Source: JACMLD01 sp044223995 (GTDB lineage: Bacteria > Bacteroidota > Bacteroidia > Chitinophagales > Chitinophagaceae). From it: DNA of 64,000 bases. A program made the translations under genes and the position numbers. The DNA lies in the NCBI GenBank assembly GCA_044223995.1, contig JBGALE010000002.1, forward strand, positions 930,001 to 994,000, written 5' to 3'. This document shows, piece by piece, positions 1-9,121 of this stretch. Positions within the stretch are counted from its first letter, which is position 1, and every line of letters starts with the position of its first letter. The notes below the pieces were generated by a model. The model was not told the origin of the DNA. It did no database searches and was given only the letters and a program-made list of their open reading frames with translations.

Positions 1-1521
1 TCGTTCATCGGCTGCGATATCTTTCAATTGTTTATTCAGCAATCCCCTGGTATTCTCGCTGAGCTTTTGTTCAAAAGCATATCCGCGATCTTTGATATAG
101 TAATAGTCACCAATCTTGAATCGTTGTGCAGGTGCTGCGAGATCCCGTGCCACAAAGGATGAAAAAGTTGGATTGAGTAAGTCCTTTGAAATATCATCTA
201 CATATTTCCGGCTGTACAGGTAAAGATTTCTTCCTTCTGATCTTTCGCGGGATAGTTCGCGGTAATAGGCAGCGCCCAGCATACCACCGGAAGCACCGGA
301 GATGAGAAATGTTTTGTCCATCAGTTTTCCACCCGTTAAACTGTCAAGCCGCTGCAATACACTCAGGGTAAATGTAGCACTGCGTGTACCGCCGCCACTT
401 ACATCAATAAAGTACAGCAGGGGCTTTTCTTCCTTTTGTTTCTTCTTCCATGCTTCCAGTACTTCCAGCATGTTTTTAATATCACGCTCCTTTTTCTCCG
501 GTGTACAAAGCGCCAGCAATCCATCGTGGCTGTATTCGGGTCGTTCTGTATTTTTCGAATAGTCGAGACCGTATGCTTTATTGGTAGGATCAATGATTTC
601 ATACTTGTAAAGAATGTTCAGTAGTACTATCAGCGCCACAAAGAAGGGCACACTCCAGCTTTGCATAAAATAAGAGAAAGCACCGGCTACTGCTACCAGT
701 ATGGCAAAGAAGACTGTAATGCTGGCTGCGGCCGGTAATTGAAATATATGGTGATCGAGAAAAAAGCCAACGGTTATCAAAAAGACAAAAGCAAAAAAGA
801 TGGACAGCATGGCCGCAAAATTGTGCCGCCCGAAAATAGTATCAATAAACAAGGAGCTGTAATGCGATACATCCCTGACCGGTTTTGCTTTCAACGGTGA
901 ATTAAGGTAAGAAGTAACTTTTATCAAACGGCTGCCGCCACTGGTCAGCGCTACCTGTGGACGAAATGCAGTTTTGAATTCAGACGGCTTGTTAATTACT
1001 GCCGTCATCCTTTGGGTAATAGTTTTATCTGCGCGGAAAAAATACAGGAAGGAGATGGCTACGATGAACATAAACCCCAGCAGGAAGCCACTGGTGAGTA
1101 CAAAAATCTGCCAGTTGCTGGTAAGTTCTTTGTACTTATCAAAATACACCGCATTGAAAAAATAAAAGAATAAAAATGCCAGCGGTATGATACTATTGTT
1201 GATGCAATATTTCAAAAATGGCTTTGATGTGGTGGCGAGGAATTTAAAATGACGGCAGAACAGGATAAACGTCGTGATATTCCAGCTCATGATAAAAATG
1301 CCGACGGATATACCCACAATAGAAGCGCTTAATGCATTGACATTTCCCAGGTACTCCGGCGCGAGGTAAAGAGAGTTGACGCCAAATGATTTCATAAATG
1401 TACCGCCCACTGCGCCAAAGAGTAAAAACCAAAATACCAGCAGCACCTGGAACTTTTTGAAATGCAGCAATACCAGTTGCACCGGGAAAGAATAGAATAT
1501 GGCCCTGATGGCTTGTTTCAT
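1..1521 (-). CDS. Patatin-like phospholipase with multi-TM N-terminus (partial, C-terminus missing)
   Basis: Translating the minus strand from the ATG at 1519-1521 gives 507 open codons that run off the left window edge. The first ~330 residues carry several strongly hydrophobic stretches (predicted membrane segments). They are followed by the two patatin signatures: an oxyanion-hole motif GGGTRS after a beta strand (FIDVS) and the nucleophile elbow GASGG about 35 residues later. The catalytic Asp expected further on lies beyond the window. Known of the family: Ser/Asp-dyad acyl hydrolases acting on phospholipids. The fusion of a polytopic membrane part to the lipase suggests action on membrane lipids at the inner face (inference). 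It lies ~90 bp downstream of ctaA on the same strand. Confidence 0.8.
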   Translation of the reverse strand, partial: MKQAIRAIFYSFPVQLVLLHFKKFQVLLVFWFLLFGAVGGTFMKSFGVNSLYLAPEYLGNVNALSASIVGISVGIFIMSWNITTFILFCRHFKFLATTSKPFLKYCINNSIIPLAFLFFYFFNAVYFDKYKELTSNWQIFVLTSGFLLGFMFIVAISFLYFFRADKTITQRMTAVINKPSEFKTAFRPQVALTSGGSRLIKVTSYLNSPLKAKPVRDVSHYSSLFIDTIFGRHNFAAMLSIFFAFVFLITVGFFLDHHIFQLPAAASITVFFAILVAVAGAFSYFMQSWSVPFFVALIVLLNILYKYEIIDPTNKAYGLDYSKNTERPEYSHDGLLALCTPEKKERDIKNMLEVLEAWKKKQKEEKPLLYFIDVSGGGTRSATFTLSVLQRLDSLTGGKLMDKTFLISGASGGMLGAAYYRELSRERSEGRNLYLYSRKYVDDISKDLLNPTFSSFVARDLAAPAQRFKIGDYYYIKDRGYAFEQKLSENTRGLLNKQLKDIAADER

Positions 1522-1610
1522 AGTAAAAGGAACCTGTTGGTAAAATACAAAAAAATAAACCGGTATACCAGTAAACAGGGCTTTAAGTTACAACCGGTAT
1601 AAAAAGACGC

Positions 1611-2663
1611 CTATTTTCGTCGAACAATGTACAGCATGGCCACCATGGCCAGCATATACAACATCGCCATGATTTGGTGCAACTGCGCCAACCAGTCGAA
1701 CAATACCCAGTGATTGGGAACAATGCCCGGGCTAACCAGCACTGTTAGGATACCCAGCAACACCTGTATTGCAATGAACACCAGGGGCAGCCACTTCAGT
1801 TTTCTAAACAATGCTGTGGGGCTGGTTAATCTATTGGCCGAAGCCGTCCATAAAACTGTTGCCAGTAACAACAGGTAAGCCAGTAAGCGGTGTATAAACT
1901 GAACGGTGATTTTATCTTCCACGAAGCTGGTTGTTTTTGAAAACAACCCTCCGGGTATCCAGCTTCCATTGATTGTTGGCCAGGAAGGTGCTACGGTAGC
2001 AGCTTTATGACCAGCCATTAAGGCTCCGTAAATGAGTTGGAAAAACAATACTACCAGGATGAACCATGTCCCGTTATACAACTTTTTTCCGGTCATTACC
2101 TGGTTAGGCGGTACAGATAATTGCAGCGCGTACCACCATGCATAACAAATCAGGCACAATGCAAAAACAAAATGCAGGGCCAGTTTTAATGGTTTTACAT
2201 ATACCATATCATCCGTCAGGCCGCTCTTTACCATAATCCATCCAATCATTCCCTGCATGGCGCCGAGTAAAAATAAAATGAGCAGCGGACGAATCATGGC
2301 TGGTTTCAGGTAACGCTTTGCAAAGAGATAAATAAAACCAACAATAAATACAACAGCTATCAGCCTTGCCCAGAGGCGGTGAAACCACTCCCAGAAAAAG
2401 ATAAATTTGAAATTGCTGAGTGTAAAATCTGCGTTCAGCAAATGATACTGTGGTGTTTGTTTGTACTTATCGAATTCCACCATCCATTGTTGATCGTTCA
2501 GTGGCGGCAATGCACCTGTCACCACATTCCATTCGGTGATCGATAAACCAGAACCGGTTAACCGGGTAATTCCGCCAAGAATTACCTGCACCAGCAACAT
2601 GCCCACGCCAATATATATCCAGTTTGCGACAGCTTTTTGTCCTTTTGGAAATGCATTCATCAT
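1611..2663 (-). CDS. ctaA: Heme A synthase, COX15/CtaA family
   Basis: 350 residues with about eight hydrophobic segments. The N-terminal GGITRLTGSGLSITEW stretch is the COX15/CtaA signature, and heme-ligand histidines sit in EWFHRLW, QFIHRLLAY and QLHQIM contexts. The enzyme oxidises the methyl group of heme O to the formyl group of heme A, needed by the aa3 oxidase encoded at 49.7-52.7 kb, while the heme O synthase ctaB is at 48.6 kb. Here it sits behind cydAB rather than in the cox cluster. Two adjacent ATGs (2663 and 2660) are possible. A TAnnTTTG box just upstream suggests its own promoter besides any readthrough from cydB. Confidence 0.93.
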   Translation of the reverse strand: MMNAFPKGQKAVANWIYIGVGMLLVQVILGGITRLTGSGLSITEWNVVTGALPPLNDQQWMVEFDKYKQTPQYHLLNADFTLSNFKFIFFWEWFHRLWARLIAVVFIVGFIYLFAKRYLKPAMIRPLLILFLLGAMQGMIGWIMVKSGLTDDMVYVKPLKLALHFVFALCLICYAWWYALQLSVPPNQVMTGKKLYNGTWFILVVLFFQLIYGALMAGHKAATVAPSWPTINGSWIPGGLFSKTTSFVEDKITVQFIHRLLAYLLLLATVLWTASANRLTSPTALFRKLKWLPLVFIAIQVLLGILTVLVSPGIVPNHWVLFDWLAQLHQIMAMLYMLAMVAMLYIVRRK

Positions 2664-2670
2664 AGCGCGG

Positions 2671-2678
2671 CAAAGGTA
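2671..2678 (-). promoter_or_regulatory. Bacteroidota -7 box (TACCTTTG) ahead of ctaA
   Basis: The minus strand reads TACCTTTG eight bases before the first ATG of ctaA, an exact match to the TAnnTTTG consensus for the Bacteroidota primary sigma factor. No clear -33 TTTG is visible at the expected distance, so the call rests on the -7 box and on the short-leader pattern seen at several other genes here. Confidence 0.45.
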
Positions 2679-2727
2679 ATGCAGGACAGACGGATAAAAG
2701 TTATTGCAGGGAATAAAAACATTGTCA

Positions 2728-3762
2728 TCAATAGCTCATTTCATCCAAAGTGACTTTTCCCTTAAATGTCCAGAATACAAAACTGGTATACAATCCTACC
2801 AACGGGGTTCCTATCAATGCAATGGTGAGCAGGATACGCATTGTTTTACCGGATGATGCCGCGTTGTAAACTGTAATGCTGTTGGCTGGTTGTTGCGGCG
2901 AATACAACAGGTAAGGAAATACTTCAATAGCAATTAATACCAGCAGGGCTGCGATGGTTATGGATGAACTTAAAAAGGCGAGCCTGAAATTTTGCTTTTT
3001 CAGGTTGCGCGGGATATTGGCAATAGCCAGGGTCATGATCAGCGGGAGTATAAATAGTACGGGATTGTTGCGCAATGCATCACTCAAATGCGGAATATAC
3101 AGCAGCGTATATAAAGTTGATACCGCAAAGCTGAGTACAAAAAAGATGGTAAAGTTCTTGGCGAGTATGGTGAGTTTGGTATACAACCTGTTTTCTGTTT
3201 TCATACCGAGGTAAATAGCGCCATGCAGCATAAACAGGGCCAGCGTTGTAATAGCAATCATGATGGCAAAGGGGTTAAAGAAAGATAACCAGTTGCCGCT
3301 AAACTCGTGTTCCTTATTCAATGGCATCCCCAATGCCACATTGCCGAGCATTAAGCCCAGTGATAGTGCAATGACTATATTGGAAACACAATATGCGATA
3401 TCCCAGGTAGTACGCCACCACAGCATAGGTTCTTTGCTTCTGAACTCAATCGAAATGGCGCGAAATATTAAACCCACCATAAATACCATAAACGGCACAT
3501 AGAATGCAGAAAAGATAGCTGCATATGCTACCGGGAACCCGGCAAACAATGCACCGCCCGCTATTACCAGCCATACTTCATTGCCATCCCACACCGGGCC
3601 AATGGCATTGAGTGCAATGCGGCGGCTTTGTTCTTTTTTTAAAAACAAATGCAGTGCCCCTGCACCAAGATCAAAGCCATCGAGTATGGCATAGCCACTG
3701 ATGACTGCCCCGAATACCAGGAACCACCAAATATTGTATTGTATCCCCAGGAATGTCTCCAT
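2728..3762 (-). CDS. cydB: Cytochrome bd quinol oxidase subunit II
   Basis: 344 residues, hydrophobic throughout. The N-terminal region (YAILDGFDLGAGALHLF, then GPVWDGNEVWLV) matches CydB. Subunit II stabilises the CydA hemes in the bd-type oxygen reductase of the inner membrane. It starts 63 bp after the cydA stop, so the two form an operon. Length is normal for the family. bd oxidases are known to resist sulfide and nitric oxide, which fits the neighbouring sulfur genes (inference). No cydX-like small ORF was identified after it. Confidence 0.95.
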   Translation of the reverse strand: METFLGIQYNIWWFLVFGAVISGYAILDGFDLGAGALHLFLKKEQSRRIALNAIGPVWDGNEVWLVIAGGALFAGFPVAYAAIFSAFYVPFMVFMVGLIFRAISIEFRSKEPMLWWRTTWDIAYCVSNIVIALSLGLMLGNVALGMPLNKEHEFSGNWLSFFNPFAIMIAITTLALFMLHGAIYLGMKTENRLYTKLTILAKNFTIFFVLSFAVSTLYTLLYIPHLSDALRNNPVLFILPLIMTLAIANIPRNLKKQNFRLAFLSSSITIAALLVLIAIEVFPYLLYSPQQPANSITVYNAASSGKTMRILLTIALIGTPLVGLYTSFVFWTFKGKVTLDEMSY

Positions 3763-3825
3763 ATTTTTACAAACACATTAAATCGATCTTTGAATCCATT
3801 TCCACATCTTCACATTAACACATTT

Positions 3826-5208
3826 CTATTGCCTGATTATCGGGTTATTTCTTTTTGTATACGCATCGCTGTCATGATCCATCTCTTTGCTGGTTTCCGG
3901 ACCATGCTGAATTTTACGGTACAGCAGGAACAAAAACAACACAAGGAGCAATGCATATACCAGCGCAAATAATATGAGTGAAAAGATCACCTGGTTGGCA
4001 GAAACCGTTTTTGACAAGGCATCGCTTGTCTTTAATAAACCATACACTACCCAGGGCTGCCGGCCCATTTCTGCTGTGAACCATCCGCACTGATTGGCTA
4101 CCTGTGGCAACAACACTGCCCACACAAATACCTGCAGCATCCATTTTTTATTAAATAATGTGCCGCGTTTCCAATACCAGCAACCCAGTAACGACAATAC
4201 AATCATAAGGACGCCGGTAGCAATCATAATATGGTAAAACTGGAACACGGCATTAACCTGCGCGGGCCGCTCATCTTTTGGAAATGCATTCAATCCTTTT
4301 ACCGGTGTATTAAAATTATTATGGATTAAAAAACTCAGGCCACCGGGTATTTTTATTCCTGATGTAATTTGTTGCTGCTGGTTTACCCATCCGGCGATAA
4401 ACATATCGGCCTTCGCCAAACTATCATAGTGTCCCTCCATGGCAGCCAGTTTAGCGGGTTGATTTTTTGCCACACCATCTGCACTCCGTGAACCAATAAA
4501 CAATTGCGCCAGGGAAAAAAATGCCGCTGTAGCCAGCGCTATTTTAAACGCTGGCTTGGCAATATTGAGGAATTTATTTTTTAAAATATACCAGGCATTT
4601 ACACTCAGCACCATAAATGCGCCCGATAAAAAAGCGCCGATCCAAACATGCAATAACCGATCGGTGCTGGATGGATTAAACACCATGGCCCAGAAATCAG
4701 TTATCTCAACTCTTGCCTGCATGCCTTCTCCTACAATGTGAAAACCTGCCGGTGTTTGCTGCCATGAATTGGCCACCACAATCCAAACAGCAGAAAACAT
4801 TGAGCCCACAAAAACCATGATGGCAGAAAAGAAATGAACTTTTGGACCAACCCGTTTCCAGCCAAATAATAAGATGCCAAGAAAACCAGACTCGAGTGCA
4901 AATGCAAAAATGCCTTCCGCTGCAAGGGCACTTCCAAAAATATCACCCACATATTTTGAATAGGTGGCCCAGTTGGTACCAAATTCAAATTCCATAATAA
5001 TTCCGGTGGCAACGCCTATTCCAAATATGAGTGCGAAGATGCGTATCCAGAAACGGGTCATCTGTTCGTAGCGCTTATCGCCTGTTTTCAGGTAAAGCCC
5101 CTCCATGATAACCAGCATGAGCCCGATACCAATACTTAATGGGGGATAGATATAATGAAATGCAATGGTGAAAGCAAACTGAATGCGCGCGAGTATTTCA
5201 ACATCCAT
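3826..5208 (-). CDS. cydA: Cytochrome bd quinol oxidase subunit I (short Q-loop type)
   Basis: 460 residues. Visible signatures are the heme-ligand His at about residue 18 in FHYIYPPLSIG, the two acidic residues of the proton path in AEGIFAFALESGFLGILLFGW, and GWFTAEMGRQPW near residue 355. At 460 residues it is shorter than the long-Q-loop E. coli type, which places it with the short-loop (Bacillus-like or CIO-like) group. It oxidises quinol (menaquinol in this phylum) and reduces oxygen to water. First gene of cydA-cydB, with ctaA following. A near-consensus -7 box (TAACTTCG, one mismatch) precedes the ATG. Confidence 0.95.
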   Translation of the reverse strand: MDVEILARIQFAFTIAFHYIYPPLSIGIGLMLVIMEGLYLKTGDKRYEQMTRFWIRIFALIFGIGVATGIIMEFEFGTNWATYSKYVGDIFGSALAAEGIFAFALESGFLGILLFGWKRVGPKVHFFSAIMVFVGSMFSAVWIVVANSWQQTPAGFHIVGEGMQARVEITDFWAMVFNPSSTDRLLHVWIGAFLSGAFMVLSVNAWYILKNKFLNIAKPAFKIALATAAFFSLAQLFIGSRSADGVAKNQPAKLAAMEGHYDSLAKADMFIAGWVNQQQQITSGIKIPGGLSFLIHNNFNTPVKGLNAFPKDERPAQVNAVFQFYHIMIATGVLMIVLSLLGCWYWKRGTLFNKKWMLQVFVWAVLLPQVANQCGWFTAEMGRQPWVVYGLLKTSDALSKTVSANQVIFSLILFALVYALLLVLFLFLLYRKIQHGPETSKEMDHDSDAYTKRNNPIIRQ

Positions 5209-5296
5209 AGTTCCGATGTTTGCGCGAAGTTACTGCAGCGCATTTGCAACTGTCGCCGGAAACAAATATTTATTACCGGAAACCCGGATCGAAAAA

Positions 5297-5710
5297 TTAC
5301 CGGCCTGCTTTGATATAACTCCAGCCATCTTCTTCCTTAGACACCACTTCGAGTACGCCATTGGGCACTACGCCTGCAGGGGTAACCAGTTGTGATTTTT
5401 CCAGGTTATTTTTTCGCATGGAATTGGCGCAGGCGGCAAACTGAACTCCCTTGGCCGACAGGGTTTCCATTTCGGCAGCCAATACCGTCTTATCTTTTAC
5501 CAGCATGAAAATGGCGGAGCCATGGCAAACCAATTCAATCCTGGTACCGGGTGCATCCTTGAGTACATTATTAATCTGGCGGAGAACAGCCCTGTGATCG
5601 GCGGTATCGCTGGTAGTAATTTCAAAAACAACTTTGTGCAGTTTTTGCTGGGCATTCGACATTGAAAAAAAGAAAATAAGGGCAAATAAACTTGATATTA
5701 TTCTTTTCAT
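5297..5710 (-). CDS. Exported DsrE-family protein
   Basis: 137 residues with a signal peptide (MKRIISSLFALIFFFSMSNAQ) and a DsrE/DsrF-like domain. A conserved cysteine lies in CANSM near residue 96, followed by the hallmark VVPNGVLEVVSKEEDGW segment at the end. DsrE-type proteins carry or relay sulfane sulfur on a Cys; the exported version would work in the periplasm. It is divergent from the Tat-exported relative at 5877, and cydA follows it on the same strand. The exact reaction is not known. Confidence 0.75.
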   Translation of the reverse strand: MKRIISSLFALIFFFSMSNAQQKLHKVVFEITTSDTADHRAVLRQINNVLKDAPGTRIELVCHGSAIFMLVKDKTVLAAEMETLSAKGVQFAACANSMRKNNLEKSQLVTPAGVVPNGVLEVVSKEEDGWSYIKAGR

Positions 5711-5876
5711 ACAGGTGAATTTTTAGAAATTGCGCGGAAGTTTCGCTCATTTATTGCAAAGGAAGATGATTTTTATTGTGTGCCCCAAAAATGTTAATGA
5801 AAATCGATTTGATCCGATCCGTATATTTTTATCGTATCTTATCATGTTACAAAATTTTCACCAAAACTCAACCATT

Positions 5877-6575
5877 ATGGAAAAGCATGATCTTCCACAA
5901 GCTACTGATCGCCGCAGTTTTTTGGGATCGATTGCCACAGGTGCTGCTGCATTAGGCATGGCCACCTTTGCTACTCCTTTTGCATCCCAGGCAGAAGGTC
6001 TGCCAGCAGTAAATGCTGAAGGCCCCGATGCATGGTTTAACCAGATAAAAGGAAAACACAGAATTGTCTTTGATGCTACACGACCGCATGAAATGATGCC
6101 CTTTGCCTGGCCCAGGGTATTCCTGCTCACCAACGCCGCCACCGGCTCCGTCGAAAAAGACTGCAGTGTAGTGGTGGTACTTCGCCACGATGCAATACCA
6201 TATGCCATGGAAGACAAACTATGGGCAAAATATAAATTCGGGGAAGTATTCAAGGCAGATGATCCCGCTACGAAAGCGGCTTCTGTAAGAAACCCTTTCT
6301 GGAAACCAAAACCCGGCGATTTTAAAATACCCGGTTTTGGCGCCGTAGCCATTGGTATCAATGAACTGCAGGACAGTGGCGTTATGTTCTGCGTTTGCGA
6401 TGCAGCTATGACAGTTTATTCCGCTGCACTTGCACAGGGCATGAACCTCGACGCTGCTGAAGTGAAAAAAGAATGGGTAGCTGGTTTATTGCCGGGCATC
6501 CAGGTTGTTCCCTCCGGTGTATGGGCTGTTGGCCGCGCACAGGAACACGGATGTGCATATTGTTTTGCAGGATAA
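5877..6575 (+). CDS. Tat-exported DsrE-like protein
   Basis: 232 residues from the ATG at 5877, chosen because a twin-arginine signal (DRRSFLGS followed by an Ala-rich hydrophobic stretch) then lies at residues 11-35; an earlier in-frame ATG would bury it. The C-terminal third (FCVCDAAMTVYS ... VVPSGVWAVGRAQEHGCAYC) aligns by eye with the end of the DsrE protein at 5297 (ACANSMRKNN ... VVPNGVLEVVSKEEDGWSY), including the conserved Cys. It is therefore probably a larger periplasmic DsrE-fold protein exported folded. It ends with a CAYCFAG tail that could bind metal or sulfur (inference). An intrinsic terminator follows. Confidence 0.6.
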   Translation: MEKHDLPQATDRRSFLGSIATGAAALGMATFATPFASQAEGLPAVNAEGPDAWFNQIKGKHRIVFDATRPHEMMPFAWPRVFLLTNAATGSVEKDCSVVVVLRHDAIPYAMEDKLWAKYKFGEVFKADDPATKAASVRNPFWKPKPGDFKIPGFGAVAIGINELQDSGVMFCVCDAAMTVYSAALAQGMNLDAAEVKKEWVAGLLPGIQVVPSGVWAVGRAQEHGCAYCFAG

Positions 6576-6597
6576 ACCCACTAACAACCAATTTTGC

Positions 6598-6628
6598 AAA
6601 GCAACTTGTTATAACAGGTTGCTTTTTT
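6598..6628 (+). terminator. Intrinsic terminator after the Tat-DsrE gene
   Basis: AAGCAACTTGTT pairs with AACAGGTTGCTT (one G-U pair), followed by a run of T on the plus strand. It ends at the stop of the convergent cytochrome gene. Confidence 0.8.
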
Positions 6629-6629
6629 A

Positions 6630-7628
6630 TTATAACTGTTTGGAATCGCTTTTTAAGGTTGCCCCGGCTTTTGCTTTATGAATGGGCTCAAAGGGTCCAA
6701 ATTTGTGCTGGTTTTGAGAAAACTGATCGCTGTAAGGGCCGAAGGGATAATCAACCGGTTTGCTGGCAATATTGGGCCAGTCGTATTTGAAAAACAATGC
6801 TGGTCTTGACTGCGAATTAATAAAGGCCGCTACGTCCCATGCTTCTTCATCACTCAACTGCGGCGTTTTATACGATGCAATTCCAAATGGCATATTGTCT
6901 TTTACATAAGCCGCCAGTCGCGATACCCGGTACATGCCAGCGCTTACATTAAAACTATGTTCACCCCATAGCGGCGGGTATGCATAACCGGTACTGTCGA
7001 AGCGCAACAACCCTTCTCCATTTGTGCCGTGACAGCGCTGGCATTGCTGCTGGTAAACGACTTTACCTTTCGCCGGATCCGCGGCCCTGTTTAGATACTG
7101 CAGGTCACGCAATCCGGCCCCCATTGGTTTCTCCCCTTTTTTTACATCTTTGCCTACCCATTTGACATAAGCCACCATCGCTTTCATTTCCTTATCAGTA
7201 CTGTCAATACTCTTTCCATTAAGGCTTCTTTCCATGCATTCATTGATACGCCATTCTACCGATTCCACTCTTCCGCTTCTTTCGCGGTATTTTGGATATG
7301 AAGTGGCAACTGCAAAAAAACTATTCCCAAATGGCCTTGTACCACCTTCTATATGGCAATTCTGGCAATTCATTCCGTTGGTAATGGGCGCAATGGTTCC
7401 GCGCGGGCCAAAATAACGGGCTGTATTAGCGATCAGTTCTTTTCCATACCGTATTAACCTGCCGGCGGAATCATCGGCCAGTGAATTGATATCAGGTGTT
7501 GTCCATTCTTCATTTCCGGTAGCAGCAACAACTTCCGGTTGCTTTACTTCCGATGATGAGATATCATGAATGATCACCCAAACGATGATAACACCCAGCA
7601 AAATGGGAAACCAATTGGAACGTAACAT
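6630..7628 (-). CDS. TsdA-like diheme cytochrome c (putative thiosulfate dehydrogenase)
   Basis: 332 residues with one N-terminal membrane anchor or uncleaved signal (residues ~5-20) and two heme c motifs, CQNCH (about 88-92) and CQRCH (about 196-200). The stretch after the first heme (GGTRP, YPKYRERSGRVESVEWRINEC near 131, MERSLNG) is the TsdA/SoxA-like signature. The Cys at ~131, 39 residues after the heme His, fits the unusual Cys heme ligand known in TsdA. TsdA joins two thiosulfates to tetrathionate (or the reverse) and passes electrons to cytochromes. The neighbours (YeeE/YedE pair, thioredoxin, rhodanese, DsrE) support a sulfur substrate. A general electron-transfer cytochrome is the alternative. 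Confidence 0.7.
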   Translation of the reverse strand: MLRSNWFPILLGVIIVWVIIHDISSSEVKQPEVVAATGNEEWTTPDINSLADDSAGRLIRYGKELIANTARYFGPRGTIAPITNGMNCQNCHIEGGTRPFGNSFFAVATSYPKYRERSGRVESVEWRINECMERSLNGKSIDSTDKEMKAMVAYVKWVGKDVKKGEKPMGAGLRDLQYLNRAADPAKGKVVYQQQCQRCHGTNGEGLLRFDSTGYAYPPLWGEHSFNVSAGMYRVSRLAAYVKDNMPFGIASYKTPQLSDEEAWDVAAFINSQSRPALFFKYDWPNIASKPVDYPFGPYSDQFSQNQHKFGPFEPIHKAKAGATLKSDSKQL

Positions 7629-7652
7629 AGTCGCGGCAGAATATTGATTACA

Positions 7653-8189
7653 CTAATGCGGTAATTGCTCCCGGATTAAACCATACACCCAGGTACCAGC
7701 AACAGCACTCAATAAAGTTACTATTATTACAGTTGCACCGGAACCTATCAATGCAAATAATGGCCCGGGGCAGGCGCCGGTAATTGCCCAGCCCATTCCA
7801 AATAATAATCCGCCATACACTTGTCCTTTATTAAATTTCTTTGGATATAAAACGATGGGTTCGCCGTAGATGGTTTTTGCTTTTAATTTTTTTATCAGCC
7901 AAATGGAGATCATCCCCACCACTACCGCCGAACCGATGACTCCATACATGTGAAAACTTTGCAGCCGGAACATTTCCTGTATGCGGAACCAGGATACCAC
8001 TTCCGCTTTTACCAGCAATATACCGAACCAAATGCCTGCAGCCAGGTATTTCAGGTTGTGCCACCACGGATGTACAAGATTCGATTCGTTGACGCAGACC
8101 GAATCGAGCGATCTTACTTCGTGATCATAATTTTCATCCGGTAATGATCGCTTTTGCCTTACTGTCGTTTCTGAAACCTGCATGATCAT
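7653..8189 (-). CDS. YeeE/YedE-family sulfur transport membrane protein (DUF6691-like half)
   Basis: 178 residues. A soluble ~45-residue N-terminus is followed by four hydrophobic segments with the motif GMGWAITGACPGPLFALIG, containing the conserved Cys of the YeeE/YedE fold. The family moves thiosulfate or sulfane-type sulfur across the membrane; split versions (PmpA/PmpB type) consist of two short proteins, and the partner starts 4 bp upstream of this gene. Two ATGs (8189, 8183) are equally possible. Confidence 0.8.
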   Translation of the reverse strand: MIMQVSETTVRQKRSLPDENYDHEVRSLDSVCVNESNLVHPWWHNLKYLAAGIWFGILLVKAEVVSWFRIQEMFRLQSFHMYGVIGSAVVVGMISIWLIKKLKAKTIYGEPIVLYPKKFNKGQVYGGLLFGMGWAITGACPGPLFALIGSGATVIIVTLLSAVAGTWVYGLIREQLPH

Positions 8190-8192
8190 TGT

Positions 8193-8762
8193 TTAGAGAT
8201 GAAGAATATAGGGAAGAATAAAATTGGCAGTAATAAAACCACCTGCCATAAAACAACAGGTAGCCACCAGCGATGGCCATTGAAGGTTGGACAATCCCAT
8301 GATGGAATGGCCGGATGTACAACCGCCTGCATAGCGGGTTCCAAAACCTACGAGGAAGCCCCCGCCTGCCATCATGATCAATCCTTTCAGGGACAACAAA
8401 GACGACCAGCTAAATATTTCCGGTGGTACTAATGTATCATGGTTGCTGATACCATATTCCTGCAAAGCTGACAGCAATCTGCTATCCACCTGCATTGGCT
8501 GCGGGTTCATTAATATTGTTCCGGCGATGATACCACCTGTTAATACGCCACCTACAAAAAACAAGTTCCATCTTTCTTTTTTCCAGTCGTATTTGAAAAA
8601 TGAGATATGGGCAGGAAAACAGGCTGCACATATATGGCGCAGCGAAGAAGAGATACCAAAAGATTTATTGCCTAATACCAATAGCAACGGAACTGTAAGC
8701 CCTATCAGCGGCCCAGCCACATACCAGGGCCATGGCCTGCTCAAAAACTCTATCACTTTCAT
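8193..8762 (-). CDS. YeeE/YedE-family sulfur transport membrane protein (first half)
   Basis: 189 residues, about five hydrophobic segments, with the family signature GFGTRYAGGCTSGHSIMGLS that places the conserved Cys in the pore. A second Cys-containing motif (HICAACF) lies near residue 43. With the next gene it makes the two-part YeeE/YedE transporter. It is in a run of minus-strand genes between thioredoxin (gap 51 bp) and the second half (gap 3 bp), so co-transcription is likely. Confidence 0.85.
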   Translation of the reverse strand: MKVIEFLSRPWPWYVAGPLIGLTVPLLLVLGNKSFGISSSLRHICAACFPAHISFFKYDWKKERWNLFFVGGVLTGGIIAGTILMNPQPMQVDSRLLSALQEYGISNHDTLVPPEIFSWSSLLSLKGLIMMAGGGFLVGFGTRYAGGCTSGHSIMGLSNLQWPSLVATCCFMAGGFITANFILPYILHL

Positions 8763-8813
8763 AGACTTTATTTGAAAATAAAGATAGGAGAAATTTGACA
8801 GAGCCTTTCAGCA

Positions 8814-9116
8814 CTATGCGTGGATATAACGTTGCAGTATTTCTTTTAACTGGCGGGCACCTGGCACACCGGATTGCCGCCATTTTATTTCACCTTTCTG
8901 AAAAAGAATCAGTGTAGGTACACCCTGGATTCCATAGGCCATGGAAGCCTGCGGGTTTTTATCGACATCTACTTTTATAATGGTAATAGTATCACCCAAC
9001 TGTTGCTTTACTTCCTTCAGTATGGGCGCCATCATTTTACAGGGACCGCACCACTCTGCAAAAAAATCAACCAGCACTGGTTTATCGGATTGTATCACGT
9101 CTGAAAATGCACTCAT
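8814..9116 (-). CDS. Thioredoxin
   Basis: 100 residues, a single thioredoxin fold with the redox motif WCGPC at residues 22-26 and the cis-proline region GVPTL near 75. There is no signal peptide, so it is cytoplasmic. It follows the DUF2892 gene by 5 bp and precedes the sulfur transporter, so it may reduce persulfides or tetrathionate-derived sulfur in this pathway (inference from context) rather than being the general thioredoxin. Confidence 0.92.
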   Translation of the reverse strand: MSAFSDVIQSDKPVLVDFFAEWCGPCKMMAPILKEVKQQLGDTITIIKVDVDKNPQASMAYGIQGVPTLILFQKGEIKWRQSGVPGARQLKEILQRYIHA

Positions 9117-9121
9117 ACCGG

